28,346 bases of DNA. Origin: CAYLRY01 sp964386535. GTDB taxonomy: Bacteria; Chloroflexota; Dehalococcoidia; Dehalococcoidales; UBA3254. The stretch's first letter is position 1, and the number at the start of each line of letters is the position of its first letter. Below are positions 15,946-23,401 of the stretch, piece by piece. The stretch is from positions 1 through 28,346 of the forward strand of contig CAYLRY010000040.1 in the NCBI GenBank assembly GCA_964386535.1, given 5' to 3'. The translations under genes were made by a program, and so were the position numbers. The notes under the pieces are model-generated. The model was not told the DNA's origin. It was given only the letters and a program-made list of their open reading frames with translations, and did not search any database.

Positions 15946-17061
15946 ATGAAGTTCAGTAAACTGGTACTGGTTCTGGTATCTGTCATAGTTTTTTCTTTGC
16001 TACTGGCTACTCCGGTATTAGGCCAGTCCGGGTTTGTTAAAAATCCGGATCCGGTGATGCAGAGCGACTTTACCTGGGACAGCCAGATCATAGGTAGCGC
16101 CTGTGTAATTCTGGACGGCATTACTTATAAGGCCTGGTATACCGGCTATAACGGCAACGTGTTCAGTATCTGTTATGCTACTTCAGCAGATGGAATTACC
16201 TGGGGAAACAAAACACGCGTATTTTGGCCCAGTGCTGCTCCAGCCTGGGATAGTTTTATGGTAGGCGCGCCCTGGGTTGTTAAGGTCGGTGCAACCTACC
16301 ATATGTATTATACCGGTTCCAAAGCTGACCTGATTGCGCAGATTGGCCATGCTACATCAGCGGACGGCATAAACTGGACAAGACAGGGCGCTAATCCAGT
16401 TCTTTTTGTAGGCGCTGTTGGAAGCTGGGATGCCGGCAGCGTCTGCTTTCCGAGCGTGATTTATGACGGCGGGTTCAAGATGTGGTTTACGGGCCGTCCC
16501 GGCGGCGCTTTGAGTCTGACTGGTTTTCAAATAGGTTATGCTACTTCAGCAGATGGACATGTATGGACCAAAGAACCAAGCAACCCGCGTTTAACCAAGG
16601 GCTTCTCAGTTACTGATTTTGATGGTAAAGGGGTATTGGCCTGTGGTGTTTATAAGGAAGGGGCTTCCTACCTTATGTACTACACAGGATTTATGGATAC
16701 AGCCGGCGGTGTGCAGGCCAGAATTGGGGAGGCTTTTTCTACAGACGGTATTGCCTGGACGAAATTAACCCATATTAACCCAGTTTTGAATGTGGGCGGC
16801 ACCACGGGTAACTGGGATGGAAAAGGTGTAGCCGCACCCTGTGTTTTTAAAGTAGGTGACACCTATAAAATGTGGTATACCGGCGGCGACAACAGCCTGG
16901 TTTTTAAGATAGGCTATGCTGAATATACCCCAGAAGAATATCCCTCTGTTCCCGGAACCTCCAATCTTACTACAGGTTTAACAATCGGGAGCATGGCAGT
17001 CCTGATGGGTGCTGTACTCTGGTGGGGTATCCGGAGAAATAAATACCTGAGTAAAGATTAA
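15946..17061 (+). CDS. Exported five-bladed beta-propeller protein (GH43/GH32-like fold), C-terminally anchored
   Basis: A 371-aa protein with a signal peptide (cleavage probably after VLGQS near residue 27), five propeller blades and a C-terminal membrane helix (LTIGSMAVLMGAVLWWGI) followed by RRNK. Each blade has a W-D or F-D start, an aromatic-x-M-x-Y/F-T-G strand (MYYTG, MWFTG, MWYTG) and most end IGYATSADGxxW. This pattern is typical of the GH43/GH62/GH32/GH130-like five-bladed superfamily, usually glycoside hydrolases; I cannot point to the catalytic acids, so it may only bind glycans. It has an excellent Shine-Dalgarno (AAGGAGGG, about 15934) and a strong promoter with an operator upstream, suggesting regulated and abundant expression. 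It converges on marR across a hairpin. Confidence 0.8.
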   Translation: MKFSKLVLVLVSVIVFSLLLATPVLGQSGFVKNPDPVMQSDFTWDSQIIGSACVILDGITYKAWYTGYNGNVFSICYATSADGITWGNKTRVFWPSAAPAWDSFMVGAPWVVKVGATYHMYYTGSKADLIAQIGHATSADGINWTRQGANPVLFVGAVGSWDAGSVCFPSVIYDGGFKMWFTGRPGGALSLTGFQIGYATSADGHVWTKEPSNPRLTKGFSVTDFDGKGVLACGVYKEGASYLMYYTGFMDTAGGVQARIGEAFSTDGIAWTKLTHINPVLNVGGTTGNWDGKGVAAPCVFKVGDTYKMWYTGGDNSLVFKIGYAEYTPEEYPSVPGTSNLTTGLTIGSMAVLMGAVLWWGIRRNKYLSKD

Positions 17062-17110
17062 AAATATAGAAAGAAATAATATAAAAAACCAATAACAAGG
17101 TAATTAAATT

Positions 17111-17160
17111 ATAAAGGATATGCAGGAATATATGAATAAATATTCCTGCATATCCTTTAT
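17111..17160. terminator. Bidirectional terminator hairpin between convergent genes
   Basis: A perfect 21-bp inverted repeat (arms 17111-17131 and 17140-17160, 8-base loop) lies between the stop of the propeller gene and the stop of marR. T-rich flanks are modest on both strands, but the position between convergent genes supports termination both ways. Confidence 0.8.
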
Positions 17161-17176
17161 ATTAATGGAACAGTAA

Positions 17177-17674
17177 CTAGTACTCTGAAGACGGGAGTTT
17201 ATCCCGATCCATACCAATTTCTTTGCGTGCTTCAGCAAAAATTTTTTCCAAGTATTTTCTGAATTGCTTTTTTTCCTCTTTGTTCAATATGTTCATAATT
17301 CGATGAATAGGACCTCTTTTTGTAGTCAATTCATAAGCATGCTGACCTTTTTCTGTGATCACAACCCTGACCAGGTTTTTACGTTCAAGGTCCTTTACCT
17401 TCCTGATAAGGCCTTTTTTAGCCATTCTATCCACCAGAGCAGAGACGGTATGCGGTTGACGTATAAGATACCGTGACAGTGAGGCTGGAGTGGCTTTATT
17501 GCCCATGCCCATAACCACGAACATCAAACTGGCTTGTTCGGGAGAGAGACCGTACCTCTGCAATTCTTTTTCTCTGGCTCTGAACACAGCATACCTGGTA
17601 TGCGTTAAGAGCAGCCATAAATCCTGGTCTTCATCAGAAGTAGAATAAAATTTAACTGATTCATCATATTCCAT
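17177..17674 (-). CDS. MarR-family transcriptional regulator
   Basis: A 165-aa winged-helix regulator. Helices from LWLLLTHTRYAVFRAREKEL lead to the DNA-binding core (GLSPEQASLMFVV, then PASLSRYLIRQPHTVSALVD as recognition region) and the wing (DLERKNLVRVVITEKGQ). MarR proteins are dimers that usually repress nearby genes and are released by small ligands. I use the ATG at 17674 (AGGAAG 11 bases upstream) because it gives a normal MarR N-terminus; a TTG at 17713 with its own AAAGGT would add 13 residues. It lies on the same strand as the PMT and Dpm1 genes, 250 bp downstream of them, and converges on the propeller gene, whose promoter carries an operator-like repeat. Its target is unknown. 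Confidence 0.88.
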   Translation of the reverse strand: MEYDESVKFYSTSDEDQDLWLLLTHTRYAVFRAREKELQRYGLSPEQASLMFVVMGMGNKATPASLSRYLIRQPHTVSALVDRMAKKGLIRKVKDLERKNLVRVVITEKGQHAYELTTKRGPIHRIMNILNKEEKKQFRKYLEKIFAEARKEIGMDRDKLPSSEY

Positions 17675-17925
17675 ATTAATTATCGCTTCCTGTCTCAACA
17701 AACTTATATGCAATCGACCTTTCTCACTATATGTATATTATACTTTCCAATGAGGATTATTGCTAATGATACCGGCAGTGTGAGATGAAAGACTTCAATA
17801 CGTTTCTTTTCATCAGGAATGAAATTAGAAATACAATGATACCGGTATCAGAAAAAAGAAGAGAAATATATTAATTGAGGAGAAATTTACAATAATGAAG
17901 GAAATGTACCAATTCAAGGAACAAA
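17675..17925. other. Intergenic region upstream of marR with palindromic sites
   Basis: Contains a perfect 14-bp palindrome TGATACCGGTATCA (17837-17850) and a half-copy TGATACCGG at 17767-17775, about 70 bp apart. It also has a minus-strand TATAAT at 17737-17742, without a clear -35, that could start marR. The palindrome and half-site are candidate autoregulatory MarR sites. Confidence 0.5.
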
Positions 17926-19092
17926 TCAAGCACGGAAAAAGATAGGGCTGAGGATAGCCAGACAAAGAAAATGGAGTAATAAAAATAAAACAATTACTGC
18001 TTTAAGACCGTATTTTACTTTTGCTGTACGTGTGGATGACCACTGTAAGGCTTCATCCAAACCAGATCCCAGGCCAAGGCAAAATGCACCAATGGTAGGA
18101 TAAAAATAAAATATGAAGCTGATGCGGTTAGTGGCAATACTGATAGGTATCCACAGGATGAAAGTACTCAGGAACCAGGCAAAACCAAAGAGACCGGCTT
18201 CATGCCGTTGGATGGCTCTATAGAGAAGGTACAGTACCACAGGAATAATCAGTATCCAGATAGTAAGGCTGACGGCGCCGGTGTAATGAGGGGTATACCA
18301 GTAGGCCATTGGAATATAATTCAGGATCCAGCTCCACGGACGGCTCATAGAAGGATGGGCAGCGGTTTCAAAGGTAAGGCTGCTGCTTAAACTGAGCATA
18401 TCTTTAATACGTATAGCCGGATTTTGAAATTCATGGTTGAGAGCGTAATCAAATATCGGCATAAGGGCCACGAAAGAGACGATAGCGAATATTACAGTAA
18501 GAGCAAACCAGCGTGATTGTTTAGTACGGGTAAACATCCAGTGTATAAGCAAAACTGGTGTTCCCAGAGCTGCGTATAATTTACAAAGCGCACTTAATCC
18601 AATGAAAACCCCTGAAAGAAGGTACTGGCGGTTAAGATAAAGCCAAAAAAAGGCAAACATGAGCACGACGTAGAAGACATCCAGCATGGCCATTCCGGCC
18701 TGTAAAAAATAGAAATTTTCAAAACCCAGCAAGAAGGTGGCCAGAGAGGCCCCGGTCCGCGACATTTGCAGACGCCGGCAAATCAGATAAAAGAGTATCA
18801 GTCCAATCGTACCGGCAATTACAGATGGAAACCGCCAGCCCCAGGGATTATCTCCGAAAAGGTAAATTCCGCCGATGATAAATACTTTTGATAGGGCAGG
18901 ATGTTCTGGCCGGTCATCATGATAAGTATCCATGATAACCCGGGCATCTTTGATATAATGTTGTTCGTCAAATACAGCCTCGGCGGGGTTTGCGATTATG
19001 CTGAAATGCATGGCAAGGGTAACTATGACGATTAAACATAGCCAAAAGTATTCCCAATGATAAAAACGGGAAAGGGAACTCTTTATCGCCAT
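17926..19092 (-). CDS. PMT/GT39-like membrane mannosyltransferase
   Basis: A 388-aa protein with about ten membrane helices, belonging to the GT-C PMT/ArnT-like superfamily that uses polyprenyl-phosphate sugars as donor outside the membrane. The first extracytoplasmic loop has the catalytic-type VFDEQHYIKDA (D42, E43) and RPEHPALSK (residues 61-69), the counterpart of the DExxY and HPPLxK motifs of protein O-mannosyltransferases. It is shorter than eukaryotic PMTs and lacks a MIR domain, as usual in bacteria. Its start overlaps the end of the Dpm1-like gene by 10 bases; the two form an operon in which the upstream enzyme would make polyprenyl-P-mannose and this one would use it. Protein versus glycan acceptor cannot be told from sequence. 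Confidence 0.82.
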   Translation of the reverse strand: MAIKSSLSRFYHWEYFWLCLIVIVTLAMHFSIIANPAEAVFDEQHYIKDARVIMDTYHDDRPEHPALSKVFIIGGIYLFGDNPWGWRFPSVIAGTIGLILFYLICRRLQMSRTGASLATFLLGFENFYFLQAGMAMLDVFYVVLMFAFFWLYLNRQYLLSGVFIGLSALCKLYAALGTPVLLIHWMFTRTKQSRWFALTVIFAIVSFVALMPIFDYALNHEFQNPAIRIKDMLSLSSSLTFETAAHPSMSRPWSWILNYIPMAYWYTPHYTGAVSLTIWILIIPVVLYLLYRAIQRHEAGLFGFAWFLSTFILWIPISIATNRISFIFYFYPTIGAFCLGLGSGLDEALQWSSTRTAKVKYGLKAVIVLFLLLHFLCLAILSPIFFRA

Positions 19093-20162
19093 GTCCAGAC
19101 CAGACTCAAGATGTAATTCCAGATAAAAGCAACCAGTATTCCGATGAGGTTAGATACCAGATAATAAAAATCAAAGACGCTGGTAAATAAAACGAGCAAG
19201 CCCCACTGAATAGCAGCTCCTGCCGCACATGTCACATTAAATTTTAGAAGACGGAGTATGAATGAACCCGTTTTTCCGGTTCGCCGGTCTGCAAAGGTAA
19301 AACGATCATTGAGGATGAAATTGGAGATAATTGATGCTTCAATAGCAAATATGGAAGAGATATAGTATGGAAGTCCCGCAAATTCGGTTAGAAGCCAGAG
19401 CACTACCTGATTAACGGCTATCCCGCTTAAACCTACACCAATGAACTTGAGAAGCCTGAGGAACTCCCCTTTTCTGCGCATCAAACTGAAAATATGCTTC
19501 AAATAATCTATCTGCTGGCGGGCCTTCATTTTACTGCGGCCGGAACTGCGGTCTTCAAAAATAAAAGGAACTTCAACAACTTTCCGGAAGTTCCCCATGA
19601 TCAACAATTCTAAAAGTATTTTGTATCCGATAGGTTGTAATACCATATTATCAATACCGCGGCGTTGAAACATAAAAAAACCGGACATAGGGTCTTTCAC
19701 CTGACGGCTGGAAGGCAAAAAAAGATGAGCCAATGTCAGTGCACCTTTAGATATTATTTTCCGGACTATGCCCCAGTTAGGGCAACCTCCCCCCGGTATA
19801 TACCGGCTGCCGATTGCCAGGTCAGCTCCATTTTCAATCGCCTGCAGTAATAAGGCATTTACCTCCGGAGGGTGTTGAAGATCAGCATCCATAACGCCTA
19901 TAATATTACCCCCGGCATATTTAATACCATGTAAAACAGCAGTAGCCAGTCCTCTTTCGTCTTTTCTTACCAGCACTTTAACCGGAAACCTGGAGGACAG
20001 GCTTTCGATAACCTTTACGGTACCATCCCGGCTATTATCATCCACAAAGAGAATTTCATAATTATGCCCGGTTAAAGTGCGGCTCAGTCTTTCCACCAGG
20101 GGGATGATATTGTCCTGTTCATTATAGGTGGGGATAACTATTGAAAGCATATTATCTTTCAT
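19083..20162 (-). CDS. Dolichol-phosphate mannosyltransferase-like GT2 fused to a GtrA membrane domain
   Basis: A 359-aa protein. Residues 5-220 form a GT-A domain with SIVIPTYNEQDNI, FVDDNSRDGT, the metal-binding MDADLQHPPE (D92/D94) and the Dpm1-type VKDPMSGFFMFQR. Residues from about 230 form a four-helix GtrA-like domain (LLKFIGVGLSGIAVNQVVLW, FILNDRFTFADR). This GT2-GtrA arrangement is known for polyprenyl-phosphate mannose synthases in bacteria and archaea, such as the Pyrococcus enzyme. The reaction is GDP-mannose plus polyprenyl phosphate to polyprenyl-P-mannose at the inner membrane face. It is the first gene of a minus-strand operon with the PMT-like gene. A minus-strand extended -10 (TGG-TAAAAT, 20202-20210) lies just upstream. 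The start could also be the ATG four codons later. Confidence 0.88.
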   Translation of the reverse strand: MKDNMLSIVIPTYNEQDNIIPLVERLSRTLTGHNYEILFVDDNSRDGTVKVIESLSSRFPVKVLVRKDERGLATAVLHGIKYAGGNIIGVMDADLQHPPEVNALLLQAIENGADLAIGSRYIPGGGCPNWGIVRKIISKGALTLAHLFLPSSRQVKDPMSGFFMFQRRGIDNMVLQPIGYKILLELLIMGNFRKVVEVPFIFEDRSSGRSKMKARQQIDYLKHIFSLMRRKGEFLRLLKFIGVGLSGIAVNQVVLWLLTEFAGLPYYISSIFAIEASIISNFILNDRFTFADRRTGKTGSFILRLLKFNVTCAAGAAIQWGLLVLFTSVFDFYYLVSNLIGILVAFIWNYILSLVWTWR

Positions 20163-20278
20163 TTTCTATTGGAATCCCTTATTAATTCATGACTATTTTG
20201 AATTTTACCACATTCACTATTCGAAAATCACTTCAAGTCTGGAAAATTAAGACGAATTACCTTTGGAGTCTATGTATC

Positions 20279-20287
20279 TGGTATACT
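20279..20287 (+). promoter_or_regulatory. Extended -10 promoter just upstream of mntP
   Basis: TGG-TATACT (20279-20287) ends seven bases before the mntP ATG at 20294, so transcription would begin at or near the start codon. No good -35 is seen, as is common with extended -10 promoters. Confidence 0.4.
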
Positions 20288-20293
20288 TATTAC

Positions 20294-20860
20294 ATGTCTA
20301 TTAGCGACCTATCCTCCATCCTGTTAGTAGCCTTAAGTCTTTCAGCGGATTGTTTTGCTGTGGCACTGGGGGGAAGTGTGGGGTTAAATAAAATTCGCCA
20401 AATTCAAATATTGCGCACCGCCCTGGCGTTTGGATTAGCACAAATGATTATGCCCGTAATAGGATGGGCTGTTGGACGCAGTATTATAGACCTTATTTCG
20501 AGTTTTGACCACTGGCTGGTATTGGTTCTTCTTCTGATTATCGGAGGGAGAATGATTTGGGAAGCTTTTCATGAGAAAGAGGAGAAAACAAAAGGAGCAG
20601 ATATAAGCCGGGGGTTTTTATTACTGACTCTGGCGGTCGCCACCAGCCTGGATGCTCTGGCAGTCGGTTTAAGCTTTGCTTTCCTGGAAATCAATATTCT
20701 TTTTGCCAGTGTGATTATCGGAGTCATTGCCTTCCTTGTGACGGTTTCCGGTTTCTATATTGGACGTAAGGCTAATAGTATTTTAGGACAGAGAGCCAAG
20801 ATAGCTGGCGGTATTATATTGATTGGTATTGGAATTAAGGTGGTCATAACGCACCTGTAA
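20294..20860 (+). CDS. mntP: Manganese efflux pump MntP
   Basis: A 188-aa membrane protein with six hydrophobic segments, the MntP (YebN) family that exports Mn2+. The two internal repeats each show the conserved Asp motif: SLSADCFAVALGGSVGL near residue 13 and VATSLDALAVGLSFAF near 118. The open frame extends 35 codons upstream to 20189, but I choose the ATG at 20294 because the extension looks random and the shorter protein matches the usual family length. No Shine-Dalgarno precedes this ATG, and an extended -10 ends seven bases upstream, so the mRNA may be leaderless. I saw no yybP-ykoY manganese riboswitch in the 130 bp upstream. It is divergent from the Dpm1-like gene. Confidence 0.92.
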   Translation: MSISDLSSILLVALSLSADCFAVALGGSVGLNKIRQIQILRTALAFGLAQMIMPVIGWAVGRSIIDLISSFDHWLVLVLLLIIGGRMIWEAFHEKEEKTKGADISRGFLLLTLAVATSLDALAVGLSFAFLEINILFASVIIGVIAFLVTVSGFYIGRKANSILGQRAKIAGGIILIGIGIKVVITHL

Positions 20861-20945
20861 TCTTTTCCAGTGATATGACGCTAATCGAATTTTATTTTAT
20901 GTATAATAAAATATAAATTCCCCTTAAGAAATCATATTTTGATAT

Positions 20946-20974
20946 TTGACAGGTGCAAAGAAAAATAGTATATT
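20946..20974 (+). promoter_or_regulatory. Sigma70-like promoter
   Basis: TTGACA (20946-20951), 17 bases, TATATT (20969-20974). It lies more than 500 bp before the next gene, so its transcript would be non-coding at first. Confidence 0.55.
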
Positions 20975-21199
20975 TGGGCAATAGTATACAAAATGTACTA
21001 AATAGGAATATTCTACTTTGGTCTAATATCGCCGGGATTGACAACAACACTATATTGTTATACCATGTGGCTAACTTAAGTTGATAGAAGTACTTAGTGA
21101 TGTTATTACCGGTAATTAGAAATCGAGTACGATGATCTAAAAAATAGGTCCCAATTTAATAAATTGGCTGGAAAAGAGAGTAAAAAGTCAATACAATGT

Positions 21200-21228
21200 T
21201 GGACAACTGGTAAAATTTGTAGTATAAT
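21200..21228 (+). promoter_or_regulatory. Sigma70-like promoter
   Basis: TGGACA (21200-21205), 17 bases, TATAAT (21223-21228). The palindrome CTAGCGCTAG (21239-21248) lies just past the predicted transcription start. Confidence 0.55.
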
Positions 21229-21337
21229 GCCCCAAACCCTAGCGCTAGAAAGAAGAAAAACCAAGCAGTTCATATCCGGTGATTTTGTCATTGTAGTAGA
21301 AGTTCGAACGTTTAACCAGGTTGTGGTATCAAGCATC

Positions 21338-21366
21338 TTGACAAACTGATACGATGTACCTATACT
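21338..21366 (+). promoter_or_regulatory. Sigma70 promoter of the dpp operon
   Basis: TTGACA (21338-21343), 17 bases, TATACT (21361-21366). Predicted start near 21373, giving a leader of about 118 bases before the first permease gene. Confidence 0.7.
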
Positions 21367-21374
21367 ATGCCCAG

Positions 21375-21392
21375 ACTCTTTTTAAAAAGAGT
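21375..21392. promoter_or_regulatory. 18-bp perfect palindrome at the dpp transcription start
   Basis: ACTCTTTTTAAAAAGAGT lies directly after the predicted start site. It has no loop, so an operator is more likely than a terminator, although the flanking G/C bases could extend the symmetry in RNA. Confidence 0.5.
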
Positions 21393-21490
21393 TCAATTCA
21401 TATAGGAATTGCATACGTCAGCAAAGTTTATTATCATTTTGCGTTTAGCTTAAAGATAGTACAATTTACTTCGAAAGCAGGGGTGCAGTC

Positions 21491-22447
21491 ATGATAACCT
21501 ATATAATCCGTAGATTGATTATGATGTTGATTGTTCTAGTTATAGTAAGTTTGCTGGTGTTTTTAGCCATGCGCATGTTACCCGGCGATCCCATCCGCAT
21601 GCTGGTAACGCAGAGTGAACAACAGGAATTTACAGAACAACAAATAGAACAATTAAGACATGAGTTCGGTCTGGATAGACCTTTAATGGTACAATACTTT
21701 AGCTGGATTGGCGGAATATTCAAGGGTGATTTAGGCGTATCTATTCTTCACCGGGCTCCTGTAGCAGGAGAAATCCTTAGGCGGCTGCCAATCACTATGC
21801 ATCTCGGTCTAATTTCCTTTATAGTAGGTCTTGCAATTGGAATCCCCTTCGGTGTAATTTGTGCAGTCAGGCGCGCCTCCTGGCTAGATACTCTGTTAAC
21901 CGCACTGGCCAATTTGGGAATTACCGTCCCTAACTTCTGGTTAGGAGTCATGCTTATTTATGTATTCGGTCTTTATTTCAGATTGCTTCCGGTACAGGGG
22001 TATACGTCACCTTTTGAAGATTTTTGGTTAAATTGCCGGCAAATGATAATGCCTGTCATTTGCATGGCTTTGTTCCCGCTGGCGTCAAATACCCGTCAAG
22101 CCCGTTCCAGCATGCTGGAAGTAATGAGACAGGACTATATCCGGACAGCCTGGTCTAAAGGTTTACGAGAAAGGGTTATTATTGTCAGACATGCTCTTAA
22201 AAACGGTCTTATCCCCATAATTACTCTCTCCGGTATGGGTTTAAGCATGATTATTGGTGGTTCAGTTATTACAGAAACCGTGTTTAATATCCCGGGTATG
22301 GGCAGACTGGCAGTCACTTCAGTGCTTAATCAGGACTACCCATATGTTCAGGGTATTATTCTGCTGATTTCCTGCTTTATATTGATAATCAACCTGCTGG
22401 TTGACCTTACCTACGGTTGGTTAGACCCCAGAATAAGGTTTAGCTAA
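21491..22447 (+). CDS. dppB: Dipeptide/oligopeptide ABC transporter permease (DppB/OppB-like)
   Basis: A 318-aa inner-membrane permease. The N-terminus MITYIIRRLIMMLIVLVIVS and MRMLPGDPIRML are the OppB family signature, followed by the large periplasmic loop with LRHEFGLDRPLMVQY and GDLGVSI. The EAA coupling loop is YIRTAWSKGLRERVIIVRHA, and the family C-terminus is DLTYGWLDPRIRF. Six membrane segments, normal length. The ATG has AGGGGTG upstream. First of four co-directional genes. The transported solute is probably peptides, but nickel and other ligands use the same family. Confidence 0.9.
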   Translation: MITYIIRRLIMMLIVLVIVSLLVFLAMRMLPGDPIRMLVTQSEQQEFTEQQIEQLRHEFGLDRPLMVQYFSWIGGIFKGDLGVSILHRAPVAGEILRRLPITMHLGLISFIVGLAIGIPFGVICAVRRASWLDTLLTALANLGITVPNFWLGVMLIYVFGLYFRLLPVQGYTSPFEDFWLNCRQMIMPVICMALFPLASNTRQARSSMLEVMRQDYIRTAWSKGLRERVIIVRHALKNGLIPIITLSGMGLSMIIGGSVITETVFNIPGMGRLAVTSVLNQDYPYVQGIILLISCFILIINLLVDLTYGWLDPRIRFS

Positions 22448-22459
22448 GGGAGAATGAGA

Positions 22460-23362
22460 ATGGCAAATGAAGTTGCAGTAACAACGATTACCGGAGAATC
22501 AGAAGCGCCACCACGGGTGAGCGAATGGCACCGCATGCGCCGGGTATTTCTGGGCCGCCCGCTGGTGGTCTTCGGTCTGGTTGTAATAGTAATATTTATA
22601 TTAATAGCGATTTTCGCACCTTTAATAGCGCCATATGATCCATTTGAGCCGGATTTGTCCGCTGCTTTATCTGGTCCGACTTCTGACCACTGGTTAGGTA
22701 CCGATCCTCTGGGTAGAGATACCCTGACACGTATCATCTATGGAACCCGCACCTCGTTAATGATCGGTATCATTGTGGTTGGAGTTTCTTCAATCATCGG
22801 AATGCTTTTAGGAACTATCGCTGGTTATTACGGGGGGTGGACACATGCCATAATTATGAGAATCATAGACGCTTTCATGTCATTCCCAATGATACTACTG
22901 GCTCTGGTTGTAGCAGCTCTTCTGGGAAGTGGTATAAAAAACGTAATCATAGCACTGAGTATAGCCAATATACCAGGCTATTGCAGGGTAATGTGCGGTC
23001 AGGTGCTTTCCATTAAAGAGAATGATTATGTGCTGGCCGGACGTTCAGTTGGTGCCAGAAATGCACGTATCATGCTGAAGCACGTAGCACCCAACTGTAT
23101 TGCACCGTTAATCGTTATGATTACCATGATGTTAGGCGGCGTAGTACTCGCTGAAGCTGGATTAAGCTTTTTGGGTATTGGTATTACTCCTCCTACCGCG
23201 GCCTGGGGAAGCATGGTTAATGATGGCCGGCAATACCTGTTAACCCTGCCTATACTATCCTTCGCACCTGGAGTTGCCTTAATGCTGCTGGTATTTGCCT
23301 TCAACATGGTTGGAGATGGTCTAAGGGATGCTCTGGATCCTAGATTGAGAGGAACACTCTAA
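22460..23362 (+). CDS. dppC: Dipeptide/oligopeptide ABC transporter permease (DppC/OppC-like)
   Basis: A 300-aa second permease. After the first membrane helix comes the OppC signature LIAPYDPF and HWLGTDPLGRDTLTRIIYGTR. The EAA loop reads YVLAGRSVGARNARIMLKHV, and the end is DGLRDALDPRLRGTL. I start at 22460, not the in-frame ATG at 22454, because GGGAG (22448-22452) is seven bases from 22460 but one from 22454. The gap to dppB is 12 bases, and the two permeases should form the membrane heterodimer. Confidence 0.9.
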   Translation: MANEVAVTTITGESEAPPRVSEWHRMRRVFLGRPLVVFGLVVIVIFILIAIFAPLIAPYDPFEPDLSAALSGPTSDHWLGTDPLGRDTLTRIIYGTRTSLMIGIIVVGVSSIIGMLLGTIAGYYGGWTHAIIMRIIDAFMSFPMILLALVVAALLGSGIKNVIIALSIANIPGYCRVMCGQVLSIKENDYVLAGRSVGARNARIMLKHVAPNCIAPLIVMITMMLGGVVLAEAGLSFLGIGITPPTAAWGSMVNDGRQYLLTLPILSFAPGVALMLLVFAFNMVGDGLRDALDPRLRGTL

Positions 23363-23401
23363 TAGCTGAAGTACCGTCAAGAGAAGGCTGAGGAAGGAAA
23401 A

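Larger units (their letters stand above)
20861..21490. other. 630-bp non-coding, promoter-rich region upstream of the dpp operon
   Basis: AT-rich, without a credible ORF. Read rightwards it holds three good sigma70-like promoters (20946-20974, 21200-21228, 21338-21366) and a weaker one (TTGACA-N17-TACCAT, 21038-21066). It also has short palindromes at 21239-21248 (CTAGCGCTAG) and 21375-21392, and a small hairpin (CCAATTT/AAATTGG, 21151-21167). It may encode an untranslated RNA or act as a multi-promoter control region. Confidence 0.6.

Noticed and set aside
17895..17945. 16-codon plus-strand ORF after GAGGAG
   Set aside because: Very short, spacing from GAGGAG too long, and it runs into the end of the PMT-like gene on the other strand.
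20189..20293. N-terminal extension of mntP
   Set aside because: The 35 extra residues have no resemblance to the family, and the shorter protein has the normal length.
21290..21330. Possible tRNA fragment around GTTCGAAC
   Set aside because: The T-loop-like bases lack a pairing stem and the expected C after the loop; no cloverleaf can be drawn.
21164..21349. 61-codon ORF in the promoter-rich region
   Set aside because: Starts at a TTG without Shine-Dalgarno, no coding character, and overlaps the best promoter.
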